Positions 27,027 through 35,439 of a stretch of DNA of 64,000 nt are shown here, in pieces. The DNA is taken from positions 39,573 to 103,572 of the forward strand of contig NZ_LGCN01000194.1 in assembly GCF_001279005.1 (NCBI RefSeq). Reading direction: 5' to 3'. Every line of letters starts with the position of its first letter. The first letter of the stretch is position 1. The position numbers and the translations under genes were made by a program. The notes below the pieces were generated by a model. That model worked only from the letters and a program-made list of their open reading frames with translations, searched no databases and was not told where the DNA came from. Source of the DNA: Streptomyces caelestis. GTDB taxonomy: Bacteria > Actinomycetota > Actinomycetes > Streptomycetales > Streptomycetaceae.

Positions 27027-28027
27027 GTCCGCCGTACCTCCTCGATGGTGACGGGACGGTGCTCGTGCAGCGACAGTGTGCACGCCTCGGCGATCCAGCC
27101 CGCCTCCAGGGCGTCCGCGACCGTGCACGGCGAGGGGCGGGTACCGGCCACGACCTCGGTGAACACGGCCAGCTCGGCACGGTAGGCGGCCGTGAACCGG
27201 TCCATGAAGAAGTCGTGCGGGGTGCCCGCCGGAAAGGTCGTGCCCGGCTCCACCGACCGCAGCGGCAGCCTGTCCTCCAGACCCACCGCGATGGAGTCCG
27301 CGAAGCCGTGGATCTCCATGCGGACGTCGTGCCCCCGGCCGTTGTGGCGGCTGTTGGAGACCACGGCGAGAGTGCCGTCGTCCAGGGTGAGGACCGCGCC
27401 GGTGGTGTCGGCGTCGCCCGCCTCCCTGATGTAGTCGGCGCCCCGGTTGCCGCCGGCCGCGTACACCTCGGTCACCTCGCGGCCGGTCACCCAGCGGATG
27501 ATGTCGAAGTCGTGCACCGAGCAGTCCCGGAAGATGCCCCCGGACGCGGCGACGTACGCGGCCGGCGGGGGCGCCGGGTCCAGCGTGGTCGAGCGCACGG
27601 TGTGCAGCGTGCCCAGCTCCCCGCTCCGTACGGCCGCCCGCGCGGCGGCGAAGCCCGCGTCGAAACGGCGGTTGAAGCCGATCTGGATCGGCACGCCACG
27701 GCCCTCGACCGCCTTCAGCACCGCCACGCCCTCGGCCATGGTGCGGGCCACCGGCTTCTCGCAGAAGACGGGCACGCCCGCCTCCACACAGGCCAGGATC
27801 AGCGCCGGGTGCGCGTCGGTCGCGGCGGCGACGACCACACCGTCCACCCCGGCGGCGAGCAACGCCTCGGGGGAGTCCGCGACCTCGGCGCCGAACCGTT
27901 CGGCGGCGGCCTTCGCGGCGTCCGTGAACGGGTCGGAGACGACGAGGGACTCGACGGCGCCGAGCCCGGTGAGGGTCTCGGCGTGGAAGGCGCCGATACG
28001 GCCGAGGCCGAGGATTCCGATGCGCAT
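27023..28027 (-). CDS. Gfo/Idh/MocA family oxidoreductase (inositol dehydrogenase-like, dehydrogenase 2)
   Basis: 334 residues. MRIGILGLGRIGAFHAETL gives the dinucleotide-binding GxGxxG. FCEKPVARTMAEG is the EKP motif, GFNRRFDAGF and GGIFRDCSVHDFDIIRWVTG give the catalytic Lys/Asp/His region typical of myo- or scyllo-inositol 2-dehydrogenases. ATG at 28027 with GGAGCACCGTCCCCC upstream. It is translationally coupled to the following Gfo/Idh gene. Two dehydrogenases in tandem suggest stereo-inversion of one hydroxyl through a keto intermediate (as with scyllo-inositol), which is inference. Confidence 0.86.
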   Translation of the reverse strand: MRIGILGLGRIGAFHAETLTGLGAVESLVVSDPFTDAAKAAAERFGAEVADSPEALLAAGVDGVVVAAATDAHPALILACVEAGVPVFCEKPVARTMAEGVAVLKAVEGRGVPIQIGFNRRFDAGFAAARAAVRSGELGTLHTVRSTTLDPAPPPAAYVAASGGIFRDCSVHDFDIIRWVTGREVTEVYAAGGNRGADYIREAGDADTTGAVLTLDDGTLAVVSNSRHNGRGHDVRMEIHGFADSIAVGLEDRLPLRSVEPGTTFPAGTPHDFFMDRFTAAYRAELAVFTEVVAGTRPSPCTVADALEAGWIAEACTLSLHEHRPVTIEEVRRT

Positions 28028-28062
28028 GGGGGACGGTGCTCCTTGCTTGCGGGTTCGTACGA

Positions 28063-28098
28063 GTGGGGCGTGTGGGGCGTGCGGGGCGTGCGGGGAGG
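28063..28098. repeat. Four 9-bp tandem repeats in an operon spacer
   Basis: Four consecutive units of G(T/C)GGGGCGT fill the gap between the SDR stop (28099) and the leader of the next gene. The last unit is degenerate (GCGGGGAGG). Confidence 0.7.
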
Positions 28099-28875
28099 TC
28101 AGTCGAGGCCGCCGAGGACGTTCTGGTCCCAGTCGATCACGGAGCCGGTGACCACCCCGGAACGGTCGGAGAGCAACAGGACCACGAAGTCGGCGATCTC
28201 GTCCGGCTGGCCGAGCCTGCCCATCGGCAGCCGCGCGGCGGCCTGTTCGCGCCAGTCGTCCCCGGCGCCGTGGAAGGCGCGCTGGGTGGCGTCCTCGCCC
28301 TCGGTGGCGGTCCAGCCGATGTTCAGGCCGTTGATCCGGATCCGGTCCCAGCGGTGGGCGTGCGCCGCGTTCCTGGTGAGGCCGATGAGCCCCGCCTTCG
28401 CGGCGACGTACGGCGCCAGGAACGGCTGCCCGCCGTGCGCAGACGAGGTGATGACGTTGACGACCGTGCCGGGCGCCGCGCGCCGCACCATGTCGGCGAC
28501 GGCGGCCTGCATGGCGAAGAACGGCGCCCTGAGGTTGATCGCGATGTGCTGGTCGAACAGTTCGGGTGTGGTGTCGAGCAGCGTTCCGCGCGAGGTCAGG
28601 CCCGCGGAGTTCACCAGGCAGTCGACCCGCCCGTGCGCCTCCACCACCCGTGCGACACATGCCGTGGCCTGCTCGGCGTCCGTCAGGTCGGCCCGTACGA
28701 ACATCGCCTGGCCGCCCGCGGCGGCCAGTTCGGCCGCCAGCGCCTCACCCGGCTCCGGGCGCCGCCCGCTCACGGCCACGACCGCGCCCTCGCGGCCCGC
28801 GGCCCGCGCGACGGCCGCGCCGACGCCCTGGCTGCCGCCGTTGACGAGGACGACCTTGTCGTCGAGGAGTCCCAT
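28099..28875 (-). CDS. Short-chain dehydrogenase/reductase
   Basis: 258-residue classical SDR: cofactor motif VLVNGGSQGVGAAVARA (TGxxxGxG-like, here NGGSQGVG), NSAGLTSRG (NNAG-like), catalytic Ser in VITSSAHGG, and YVAAKAGL (YxxxK). The C-terminal part contains GRLGQPDEIADFVVLLLSD and the dimer-interface segment VVTGSVIDWDQNVLGG. An NAD(P)-dependent alcohol oxidation is likely. It lies 19 bp downstream of the oxygenase gene and 71 bp upstream of the inositol dehydrogenase-like gene, within one minus-strand operon. Substrate is not evident. Confidence 0.87.
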   Translation of the reverse strand: MGLLDDKVVLVNGGSQGVGAAVARAAGREGAVVAVSGRRPEPGEALAAELAAAGGQAMFVRADLTDAEQATACVARVVEAHGRVDCLVNSAGLTSRGTLLDTTPELFDQHIAINLRAPFFAMQAAVADMVRRAAPGTVVNVITSSAHGGQPFLAPYVAAKAGLIGLTRNAAHAHRWDRIRINGLNIGWTATEGEDATQRAFHGAGDDWREQAAARLPMGRLGQPDEIADFVVLLLSDRSGVVTGSVIDWDQNVLGGLD

Positions 28876-28894
28876 GCCGGTGACCGGGTTCCTC

Positions 28895-30070
28895 TCAGCT
28901 CTCGCGCCGCTTGGCGCCGGCCCGCAGTGCGTCCCGCAGGGCCCGGGCGGTCCACCCCTCGCGCAGGGCGCGGCGTACGACGTCGGCCTGCGAGGGCGGG
29001 GCCAGGCCCTCGACCGGCGGGTCGCTGTCGAGGTTGGTGGGGAAGGGGTAGCCCTCGGCGCTCGCCGCGATCACGTTCTCCAGCCACCGCTCGCCGGCGC
29101 CCTCGGCCTTGCGCCTGAGGAGCACCGGGTAGACGGCGCCCGCCACGGCCTCGCGGTCCACCGTCTCCATCGCCCGGCCGAACGCCGAGGACACCTGGAG
29201 CAGGTTGGCCGTGCGCCGGACGTCCGCCGAGTGGTTGGCGCCGGCGGCGTGGAACAGGGCCGGGTTGAAGAACACCGCGTCGCCCTTGGCCAGGGGAAGT
29301 TGCACGTGGTGCTCCTCGAAGTACGCCCGGAACTCCGGCAGTCGCCAGGCGAGGTAGCCCGGCTCGTACTTCTGCGAGTGCGGCAGGTACAGCGTGGGAC
29401 CGGACTCGACGGGCATGTCGCAGTGCGCCACCGCGCCCTGGAGGGTGAGCACGGGGGAGAGGCGGTGCACGTGCGCCGGGTAGGCGGCGGCGGCCTCGTT
29501 GGAGAGGAAGCCGAGGTGGTAGTCGCGGTGCGCGGTCTGCGCCGCGCCGCCCGGGTTGACCACGTTGACCTGGGAGGTGACCTGGTAGCCGGGGCCGAGC
29601 CAGGCCGAGGAGACCAGGGCGATCGTCTCGTTGCCGTAGTAGTCGGCGAACGCCTCGGGATCGTACAGGGCCGCCTTCTCCAGGGCGTTCCACACCCGGT
29701 CGTTGGCGCCCGGCCTGGCGAAGTGGTCGCCGGCGCCGGCGCCCGAGGCGCGCTGCTCGGCGATCAGGGCGTCGAACACGGCGGTGGTCCGGTCCACCAC
29801 GGCCGGGTCGGCGAAGGCACCGCGGATCACCACGATGCCGGGGCCGTCCGCGAACGCGCGCACCAGCTCGGCCTGGACGGCACGGCGGTCGGCGAGGGCG
29901 AGCCGGTCGGCGTCGTACAGCGGTACGTTCCGCTCCACGGCACTGGCGTGCGGGTGGTCGGCGAGAACGGTCGGCTGCTCCACCAGGGCGCGGAAGGCGT
30001 CCAGGTCGCAGTCCTGCTCGGACAGCCGGGCGGCCGGCGCGGGCGTCTGCGGGTAAGCGGAGGCGGACAT
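28895..30070 (-). CDS. Phytanoyl-CoA dioxygenase (PhyH)-family Fe(II)/2-oxoglutarate oxygenase
   Basis: 391 residues with a double-stranded beta-helix. Metal ligands appear in AVAHCDMPVESGPTLYLP (His-x-Asp) and distal FFNPALFHAAGANHS, which also offers the 2-oxoglutarate-binding Arg in SADVRRTANLLQ. It would hydroxylate a small molecule, perhaps the cluster's sugar or cyclitol. ATG at 30070 is chosen since AAGGGAC lies upstream; a GTG/ATG-like start at 30091 would add seven residues. First gene of the minus operon, divergent from the LacI regulator with only 107 bp between. Oxygenases are unusual beside inositol dehydrogenases. Confidence 0.82.
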   Translation of the reverse strand: MSASAYPQTPAPAARLSEQDCDLDAFRALVEQPTVLADHPHASAVERNVPLYDADRLALADRRAVQAELVRAFADGPGIVVIRGAFADPAVVDRTTAVFDALIAEQRASGAGAGDHFARPGANDRVWNALEKAALYDPEAFADYYGNETIALVSSAWLGPGYQVTSQVNVVNPGGAAQTAHRDYHLGFLSNEAAAAYPAHVHRLSPVLTLQGAVAHCDMPVESGPTLYLPHSQKYEPGYLAWRLPEFRAYFEEHHVQLPLAKGDAVFFNPALFHAAGANHSADVRRTANLLQVSSAFGRAMETVDREAVAGAVYPVLLRRKAEGAGERWLENVIAASAEGYPFPTNLDSDPPVEGLAPPSQADVVRRALREGWTARALRDALRAGAKRRES

Positions 30071-30115
30071 GGGGCCGTCCCTTCGGGTCACGGAGCGACG
30101 CGGCTGATGTCATTC

Positions 30116-30127
30116 TTGTCAGCACAA
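30116..30127. promoter_or_regulatory. Candidate LacI operator TTGTcagcACAA
   Basis: A TTGT-N4-ACAA inverted repeat between the oxygenase operon and the divergent LacI gene, about 50 bases upstream of each start. Symmetric site suitable for the adjacent LacI-type regulator; binding is inferred. Confidence 0.4.
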
Positions 30128-30177
30128 AGCCTTCGGACAACCAGCAGCAAGCCATCAAAAACCCCTCAGGAGCGGAT

Positions 30178-31212
30178 GTGGGCCATCCCTTCCCGATCCG
30201 GGAAATCGCACGTCAGGCCGGGTTGAGCGAGGCCACGGTGGACCGGGTCCTCAACGGCCGGGGCGGAGTGCGGGAGAGCACCGCGCGGGAGGTGCACCGG
30301 GCGATCGCCGACCTGGACCGGCAGCGCACCCAGGTCCGGCTGGTCGGCCGGACCTTCATGGTGGACATCGTGATGCAGTCGCCGGAGCGGTTCTCCACCG
30401 CCGTGAGGGCCGCCCTGGAGGCCGAACTGCCCTCCCTGCACCCGGCGGTGGTCCGCTCCCGCTTCCACTTCCGGGAGACCGGCCCGGCGGGCGAACTGGT
30501 CGCCGTCCTGGACCGGATCGGCCGGCGCGGCTCCCAGGGCGTCCTCCTCAAGGCGCCCGACGTCCCCGAGGTCACCGCGGCCGTCGGCCGGCTCGCGGCG
30601 GCCGGCGTCCCGGTGGTGACCCTGGTGACGGACCTGCCCGCGAGCGCCCGGATCGGTCACGTCGGCAGCGACAACCGCGCCGCGGGCGCGACCGCCGCCC
30701 ACCTCGTGGGGCAGTGGCTGGGCGACCGCCCCGGCAATGTGCTCACCAGCCTCTCCAGCGGCTCCTTCCGCAACGAGGAGGAGCGCGAGATGGGCTTTCG
30801 CGCCACCATGCGCGTCCGGCACCCCGGGCGGAGCCTCGTCGAGATCGCCGAGGGGCAGGGCCTGGACGCCACCCAGTACGACCTGGTCCGGGCCGCCCTG
30901 GAACGCGACCCGGAGATCCGGGCGGTCTACTCGATCGGCGGCGGCAACATCGCCACCCTGCGCGCCTTCGAGGACGCCGGACGCGAGTGCGCGGTGTTCG
31001 TGGCGCACGACCTCGACCACGACAACACCCGGCTGCTGCGCGAGCACCGGCTGTCCGCCGTGCTTCACCACGATCTGCGGCACGACCTGCGCGAAGCCTG
31101 CCACCTGGTGATGCGCGCCCACGGCGCCCTGCCGCCCGCAGGCCCCACCCTGCCCTCGGCCGTCCAGGTGGTGACCCCCTACAACATGCCGCCCCCGACG
31201 GCGGCGGGGTGA
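30178..31212 (+). CDS. LacI-family transcriptional regulator of the oxygenase/dehydrogenase cluster
   Basis: 344 residues. The helix-turn-helix is at the very N-terminus (PIREIARQAGLSEATVDRVLNGRGGVRESTAREVHRAI; recognition helix SEATVDRVL). A type-1 periplasmic-binding-like sensor follows: VLLKAPDVPEVTAAVGRL, VVTLVTDLPASARIGHVGSDNRAAGATAAHLV, RAVYSIGGGNIATLRAF and AVFVAHDLDHDNTRLL. GTG at 30178 with AGGAG six bases upstream. The sensor resembles ribose/inositol-type regulators, consistent with control of the divergent PhyH-SDR-Gfo operon. A small positive-charge N-terminus and no signal peptide: cytosolic repressor. Confidence 0.88.
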   Translation: MGHPFPIREIARQAGLSEATVDRVLNGRGGVRESTAREVHRAIADLDRQRTQVRLVGRTFMVDIVMQSPERFSTAVRAALEAELPSLHPAVVRSRFHFRETGPAGELVAVLDRIGRRGSQGVLLKAPDVPEVTAAVGRLAAAGVPVVTLVTDLPASARIGHVGSDNRAAGATAAHLVGQWLGDRPGNVLTSLSSGSFRNEEEREMGFRATMRVRHPGRSLVEIAEGQGLDATQYDLVRAALERDPEIRAVYSIGGGNIATLRAFEDAGRECAVFVAHDLDHDNTRLLREHRLSAVLHHDLRHDLREACHLVMRAHGALPPAGPTLPSAVQVVTPYNMPPPTAAG

Positions 31213-31265
31213 CGGCCGGGCGTGTAACTCCGTGCTGCGGGCCGGATCTGCCTACCGTCGTGCGC

Positions 31266-31874
31266 ATGAGGAATCCGACCCCGGAAGGCGGGCCCGAGCG
31301 GCTGATCACGCTCGCCGACGGCGTGTTCGCCATCGCCATCACCCTGCTGGTCCTGGACATCTCCGTGCCGCAGGGGCTGGGCTCCGAGGAGTTCCATCAG
31401 GCCCTGAGCGACACGCTGCCCGACCTGGGCGCCTACGGGATCAGTCTGGCGGTGCTGGGCGGCTTCTGGCGCGACCACCGGGCGATCTTCCGCACGGTCC
31501 GGCAGGTGGACGGGCAGGTGATCTCGCTGACCTTGCTCGGTCTGGGCCTCGCGGCACTGCTGCCGTTCCCGACCGCGCTGGTCTCCGAGTACGGCGACGA
31601 ACGCGCCTCGGTGATCGTCTACGCGGTGGCGGTGGCCTCGCTCGGCGCCGTCCACCTGGCGCTGGCCGTCCTCGTCGCCCGGCGCCCCTGGCTGCGCGGC
31701 GGAGCCGCACCCGCGCGGGACGAGCTGCTCTACGCCGTCGACCTGGGGGCGACGGTGGCGGTGTTCCTGGTGACCGTCCCGCTCGCCCTGGCCATCGGTC
31801 CCGCCGCCATGTGGTGGTGGCTGGTGCCGGTGAAGGTGTGGCTGGGCCGGCGCGAGAACGCCCGGGCGGAGTGA
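31266..31874 (+). CDS. TMEM175-family (DUF1211) potassium channel-like membrane protein
   Basis: 202 residues. It starts with RLITLADGVFAIAITLLVLDI, the TMEM175 helix-1 motif (FS/ADGVFAIA.TLL.L.I) that lines the K+ pore. About six transmembrane helices follow (YGISLAVLGGFWRDH, LLGLGLAALLPFPTAL, SVIVYAVAVASLGAVHLAL and so on). One six-helix repeat, so it would assemble as a tetramer. ATG at 31266 chosen; GTG at 31260 is possible. Genes around it are unrelated. A strong hairpin follows. Confidence 0.83.
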   Translation: MRNPTPEGGPERLITLADGVFAIAITLLVLDISVPQGLGSEEFHQALSDTLPDLGAYGISLAVLGGFWRDHRAIFRTVRQVDGQVISLTLLGLGLAALLPFPTALVSEYGDERASVIVYAVAVASLGAVHLALAVLVARRPWLRGGAAPARDELLYAVDLGATVAVFLVTVPLALAIGPAAMWWWLVPVKVWLGRRENARAE

Positions 31875-31971
31875 CCGCTTTCTCTTCGCCCCCGCCGCCC
31901 TTTCCCTCCCCACCGTCCTTCAAGGGGCGCTGCCCCTTTGACCCCGACGTGCGGGTGGGTGGGGGCTGTTC

Positions 31972-32014
31972 GCGCAGTTCCCCGCGCCCCTCATAGGGGC
32001 GCGGGGAACTGCGC
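31972..32014. terminator. Perfect 20-bp-arm hairpin between convergent genes
   Basis: Arms GCGCAGTTCCCCGCGCCCCT and AGGGGCGCGGGGAACTGCGC flank a 3-nt CAT loop, between the TMEM175 stop (+) and the Gfo/Idh stop (-). A bidirectional terminator; the same GCAGTTCCCCGCGCCCC sequence is, to my knowledge, a recurrent intergenic element in Streptomyces. Confidence 0.8.
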
Positions 32015-32078
32015 ATGGGGGTCTGGGGGCGCAGCCCCCGGGGACGGGGAGGGAAGGGGCGGCGGGGGCGAGGAAAGG

Positions 32079-33230
32079 TCAGAGCGCCACCCAGGCCCCG
32101 CTCTCCGCCGACCGCGCCATCGCGTCCAGCGCCACCGCACTGTGCACCGCGTCCGCGAGCCCCGCCCCGTAGGGAACCCCCTCCGCGACGGAGCGCAGGA
32201 ACCGGTACGCCTCGATCACCTTCAGATCGTCGTACCCCATGGCGTTCGCCGCCCCCGGCTGGAACGCCCCGAACTCCCCGTGCCCCGGGCCGACGTGGAC
32301 CGTGCTGACGGGCTGGTCCTGGTAGCCGGTCCCCCGGCTGACGCCCAGTTCGTTCATCCGGCGGAAGTCCCAGAACACCGCCCCCTCGGTGCCGTGCACC
32401 TCGAAGCCGTAGTTGTTCTGCTCGCCGACCGACACCCGGCAGGCCTCCAGCACCCCGCGCGCACCGGAGGCGAACCGCAGCAGACAGCTGACGTAGTCCT
32501 CGTTCTCCACCGGGCCGAGTTCACCGCCGGCCGCGCGGGAGTGACCGGCCGTGGCGCCCGAGGGACGGGCCCGCTCGGGCAGGAAGACCGCCGTGTCCGC
32601 GGTCAGCGAGGCGATGTCGCCGAGCAGGAAACGGGCCAGGTCCACACCGTGCGAGGCCAGGTCGCCGAGCACCCCGCTGCCCCCGCGCTTCCGCTCGTAA
32701 CGCCAGGACAACGCACCCTCGGGATGGGCCGCGTAGTCGCTGAAGAGACGGATGCGGGCATGCGTGACGGTGCCGATGTCACCGGAGGCGATCAGCTCGC
32801 GGGCCGCCTCCACGGCGGGCGCGTTGCGGTAGTTGAAGCCGACCGTCCCCTGGACCCCGGCCCCGGCGACCGCGTCCGCGACCGCGCGGGCGTCGTCCGC
32901 GCCCAGACCCACCGGCTTCTCGATCCAGATGTGCTTGCCGGCCTCCGCCATCGCGACACCGATCTCGCGGTGCAGGAAGTTCGGGGCGGTGATGCTGACG
33001 GCCCGCACCCGGGGATCGGCGGCCACCTCCCGCCAGTCGCGGGTCGTCGAGGCGAACCCGAACCGGTCGGCGGCCTCCTCGGCCCGGCCCGGCACCTCCT
33101 CGGCGACCGTGACCAGCTCCGGACGGAGGGCGAGCTGCGGATAGTGGTGCCGCACGCGTGCGTACGCCTGGGTGTGCACCCGCCCCATCCAGCCGAATCC
33201 GACGACGGCGACGCCCAGCGCATCCACCAT
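32079..33230 (-). CDS. Gfo/Idh/MocA family oxidoreductase (third, monocistronic)
   Basis: 383 residues, longer than the other two. GVAVVGFGWMGRVHTQAYARV carries the nucleotide-binding glycines, WIEKPVGLGADDA is the EKP motif, and the substrate domain shows VGFNYRNAPAVEAA and GSGVLGDLASHGVDLARFLLGDI with the Asp/His pair. C-terminal part YDDLKVIEAYRFLRSVAEG is typical of the IolG-like/IolX group. ATG at 33230 with AAAGAGG upstream. It runs divergently from the GntR remnant, with a TGTCAA/TTGACA palindrome in between that may once have controlled it. Substrate unknown. Confidence 0.87.
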   Translation of the reverse strand: MVDALGVAVVGFGWMGRVHTQAYARVRHHYPQLALRPELVTVAEEVPGRAEEAADRFGFASTTRDWREVAADPRVRAVSITAPNFLHREIGVAMAEAGKHIWIEKPVGLGADDARAVADAVAGAGVQGTVGFNYRNAPAVEAARELIASGDIGTVTHARIRLFSDYAAHPEGALSWRYERKRGGSGVLGDLASHGVDLARFLLGDIASLTADTAVFLPERARPSGATAGHSRAAGGELGPVENEDYVSCLLRFASGARGVLEACRVSVGEQNNYGFEVHGTEGAVFWDFRRMNELGVSRGTGYQDQPVSTVHVGPGHGEFGAFQPGAANAMGYDDLKVIEAYRFLRSVAEGVPYGAGLADAVHSAVALDAMARSAESGAWVAL

Positions 33231-33294
33231 GAAAGCCTCTTTCCCGGCCCGGTCCGTGTCCTGTCCGCTCACCCTCTGCGGGGATCCTGCGTCA

Positions 33295-33310
33295 TGTCAA
33301 CCTTTTGACA
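33295..33310. promoter_or_regulatory. Candidate operator TGTCAAccttTTGACA
   Basis: Six-bp arms with a 4-nt spacer, 65 bases upstream of the Gfo/Idh start and 110 bases upstream of the broken GntR gene. Each arm doubles as a possible -35 hexamer for outward transcription. No matching -10 was convincing. Confidence 0.4.
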
Positions 33311-33419
33311 GGACAATGCGCACACCGGAAGTGGTGCCCGCGATACGGCGAACGGAATGGTCGACCATCCTGTCCGGCTGGGTGCGCGTTCGACAGGCAC
33401 CCACTCGGGGAGGGCGACC

Positions 33420-33854
33420 ATGCCGGACCGAGCCCGTCCGGGCACCGGGGAGCGGGCCGAACAGCTTGCGCCCGGGCAGCCGCGGGAGGCGATCCTGCAC
33501 GGCGAGACGGCGTCGGCGCAGCGGCTGGTGGAGAACGAGCTCGCCGAGCGGTTCGGCGTGCCCCGGGCCGGCATCCGGGCCGCGCTGATCGAGCCGGGGT
33601 CCCAGGGGCTCGTGGAGCGGATCCGCGACCGTGGTTCACGGGTGCGGGCGGTGACCGTGGAGGAAGCGGTCGCCATCACCGAGTGCCGCCCGGTCCCGGG
33701 CGGTCTCCGCACAGGGCACGGTCAAGGCCGCCGGCGGCACGGCGGACTTCACCGCGGCCGTCGACACCACCCTGTCCACCCGTCGCCGACCGCGCGTACG
33801 CCGTCGGCCGCGCACCTCCGTCCCCGTGCCACCGTGTACATGAGGTACTGTTGA
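33420..33854 (+). pseudogene. Truncated GntR-family regulator (helix-turn-helix part only)
   Basis: From ATG 33420 the frame encodes a GntR winged helix: REAILHGETASAQRLVENEL, AERFGVPRAGIRAALIEPGS and GLVERIRDRGSRVRAVTVEEA, running into ITECR, which marks the start of an FCD ligand domain. At about base 33,690 the sequence stops resembling a regulator and becomes Arg/His-rich out-of-register sequence (RTGHGQGRRRHGG). The FCD domain (normally ~130 more residues) is gone. Some HTH changes to Pro (GVPRAG, EPGSQG) look like decay. A remnant, likely the former regulator of the divergent Gfo/Idh gene. Confidence 0.65.
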
Positions 33855-33890
33855 CCTGCGTGATCACGCGGTTCACCGCGCGATCCGCAT

Positions 33891-33964
<74 letters not shown>

Positions 33965-33991
33965 CGTGCAAGGGGCCGTCGGCCTCGATCA

Positions 33992-34023
33992 GGGTCTCGC
34001 CCCACTTCGGTGGGGCGAGACCC
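33992..34023 (+). terminator. Terminator of the tRNA-Pro transcript
   Basis: Arms GGGTCTCGCCCCAC and GTGGGGCGAGACCC closed by a stable TTCG tetraloop, 28 bases after the tRNA 3' end. Confidence 0.85.
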
Positions 34024-34575
34024 TTCGATCGTTCGAGGGGCCGCCGATCGGGGGGAGCTCCGTATGCGGGGTACCGGTCCGGGACCGCACGTCAGCGGCG
34101 GATCGTCGCGTCGGCCGCGGAGGGCTGAGCAATCGGCAGAGCCACGCGCTGCGCGGCCTCGACGCCCGCGTGGCCGAGCCGACCTTCGACTCGCTGGCCG
34201 ACGCCATCCCGGTCGGGCGCCACGGACGTGCCGCGCCTGCTCGCCTTCGCCGCCGGTGAGGTGACGCCGGACGTCGAGGTGGCCGAGGAGGTCCTCAGGG
34301 GCCGCGGGCCGGAGCGCCGACCCACGTCCACCCGCAGCGCCGTCGTCGTCACGGAGTGGCTTTGCGCCCGAGCCGGCCGGGGCGGGTCCGCGGCTTCGGA
34401 GGACTCGTCCCCGCGCCGTACACGCCGACGTGCGGGGCCGCCGCGCCCCGCACCGCGGCTGTCCCGTGCCGACCGCCGTTTCGGCGCGGGACGCGCCGGC
34501 CCGTGGCGCCGTCCGGGCCCGGACCCGGACGCGTGACACGGGTGTCCCGAGCACGCGGGGCGGAGGCCGCCGGTG
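34024..34575. other. Gene-poor stretch downstream of tRNA-Pro, probable debris
   Basis: About 550 bases without a supported gene. Between 34,140 and 34,310 the plus strand reads like former coding sequence split between frames (ARVAEPTFDSLADAIPVG, then in the next frame DVPRLLAFAAGEVTPDVEVAEEVL), which could be an unidentified decayed gene. The rest is Arg/Pro-rich in every frame. No repeats or integrase signature seen. Confidence 0.4.
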
Positions 34576-35373
34576 TCAGCGGGAAGCCGCGTCGATCAGG
34601 GTGGCGAGTGCCGAGGCGAGGCGGGACAGGCCCTCTCCCGCGGGGCCGCCCGGCTCGGTCATGTAGGTGTCCCGGCGGATCTCCACCATCAGGGCGGACA
34701 CCTCCGCCCGCTTGCCGTAGAACTCCAGCGGTACGTACGTCCCGGCGAACGGGCTGTCCAGTCCCGTCTCCCCGCACGGCGCGAACGCCTCGCGGGCGGC
34801 GTCGAGCAGCGCGGGCGGGGTGTGGAAGGAGTCGGTGCCCAGGCAGACCTCCGGCCGCGGCCCGTCGCCGTGCAGTTCGTAGGGCAGCGGCGCGCTCGGA
34901 TACGAGTGCACGTCGATGATCACGGCCCGCCCGGTCGCCGCGAGCCGGCCGGCGACGGCTTCCGTCATCGCCCGCGCGTACGGCCGGAAGTACCGCTCGA
35001 TCAGCGGCTCGGGGTCGAAACCGTCGGGCCGCAGCACGTCCTTGTGCGTGGTCCGGGTGTAGACCGCGCCCATCCCGACGGCCAGCATCTCCTCCCGCTC
35101 GTCCGGGAACCGCTCGGGATCGACGACCAGCCGCGACAGCCGGTTCACGAACCGCCACGGCGTGAGGCCGGCCGCCCGGGCCGCCTCCTCGGCGATCGAC
35201 GCGGTGTGCGAGTCGGTGATGTGATCGAGCTCCCGCTCCAGCCCGGCACCGTCCAGCACGATCCCGGAACGCACGTCCCCCGGTATTTCCCGCGAGGAAT
35301 GCGGCACGTGCAGGATCACGGGGGAGTCCGGATCACCGGAGAGGAACGCGAAGGACGACGACACATCGGTCAT
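34576..35373 (-). CDS. N-formylglutamate amidohydrolase family protein
   Basis: 265 residues. VILHVPHSSREIPGDVR near the N-terminus and the zinc-site blocks VNRLSRLVVDPERFPDEREEML and VIIDVHSYPSAPLPYE are typical of FGase/HutG-like amidohydrolases, which hydrolyse N-formyl-L-glutamate at the end of one histidine-degradation route. The segment GAVYTRTTHKDVLR is also family-like. ATG at 35373 with GGAGCACC upstream. Monocistronic here, with no other hut gene beside it, so the substrate may be a different N-acyl amino acid. Divergent from the small DUF5713 gene over a palindrome-rich 95-bp spacer. Confidence 0.85.
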   Translation of the reverse strand: MTDVSSSFAFLSGDPDSPVILHVPHSSREIPGDVRSGIVLDGAGLERELDHITDSHTASIAEEAARAAGLTPWRFVNRLSRLVVDPERFPDEREEMLAVGMGAVYTRTTHKDVLRPDGFDPEPLIERYFRPYARAMTEAVAGRLAATGRAVIIDVHSYPSAPLPYELHGDGPRPEVCLGTDSFHTPPALLDAAREAFAPCGETGLDSPFAGTYVPLEFYGKRAEVSALMVEIRRDTYMTEPGGPAGEGLSRLASALATLIDAASR

Positions 35374-35391
35374 GCAGGTGCTCCAAAGGCA

Positions 35392-35439
35392 TTGTCAGTG
35401 GTTCACGACATGATCAACCGTGCCATACGGCACTGACAA
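35392..35439. promoter_or_regulatory. Nested inverted repeats in the divergent spacer
   Basis: TTGTCAGTG (35392-35400) faces CACTGACAA (35431-35439). Inside the right half is a second palindrome, GTGCCatacGGCAC (35420-35433). The whole lies between the two divergent start codons, so it may be an operator region shared by both genes. The outer right arm can also act as a minus-strand -35 (TTGTCA). The binding protein is unknown. Confidence 0.4.

Noticed and set aside
27059-30226. 1055-codon plus-strand open frame across the oxygenase/dehydrogenase cluster
   Set aside because: It is antisense to four well-supported genes, is Arg/Gly/His-rich and lacks family motifs. Long antisense frames are expected at this GC content.
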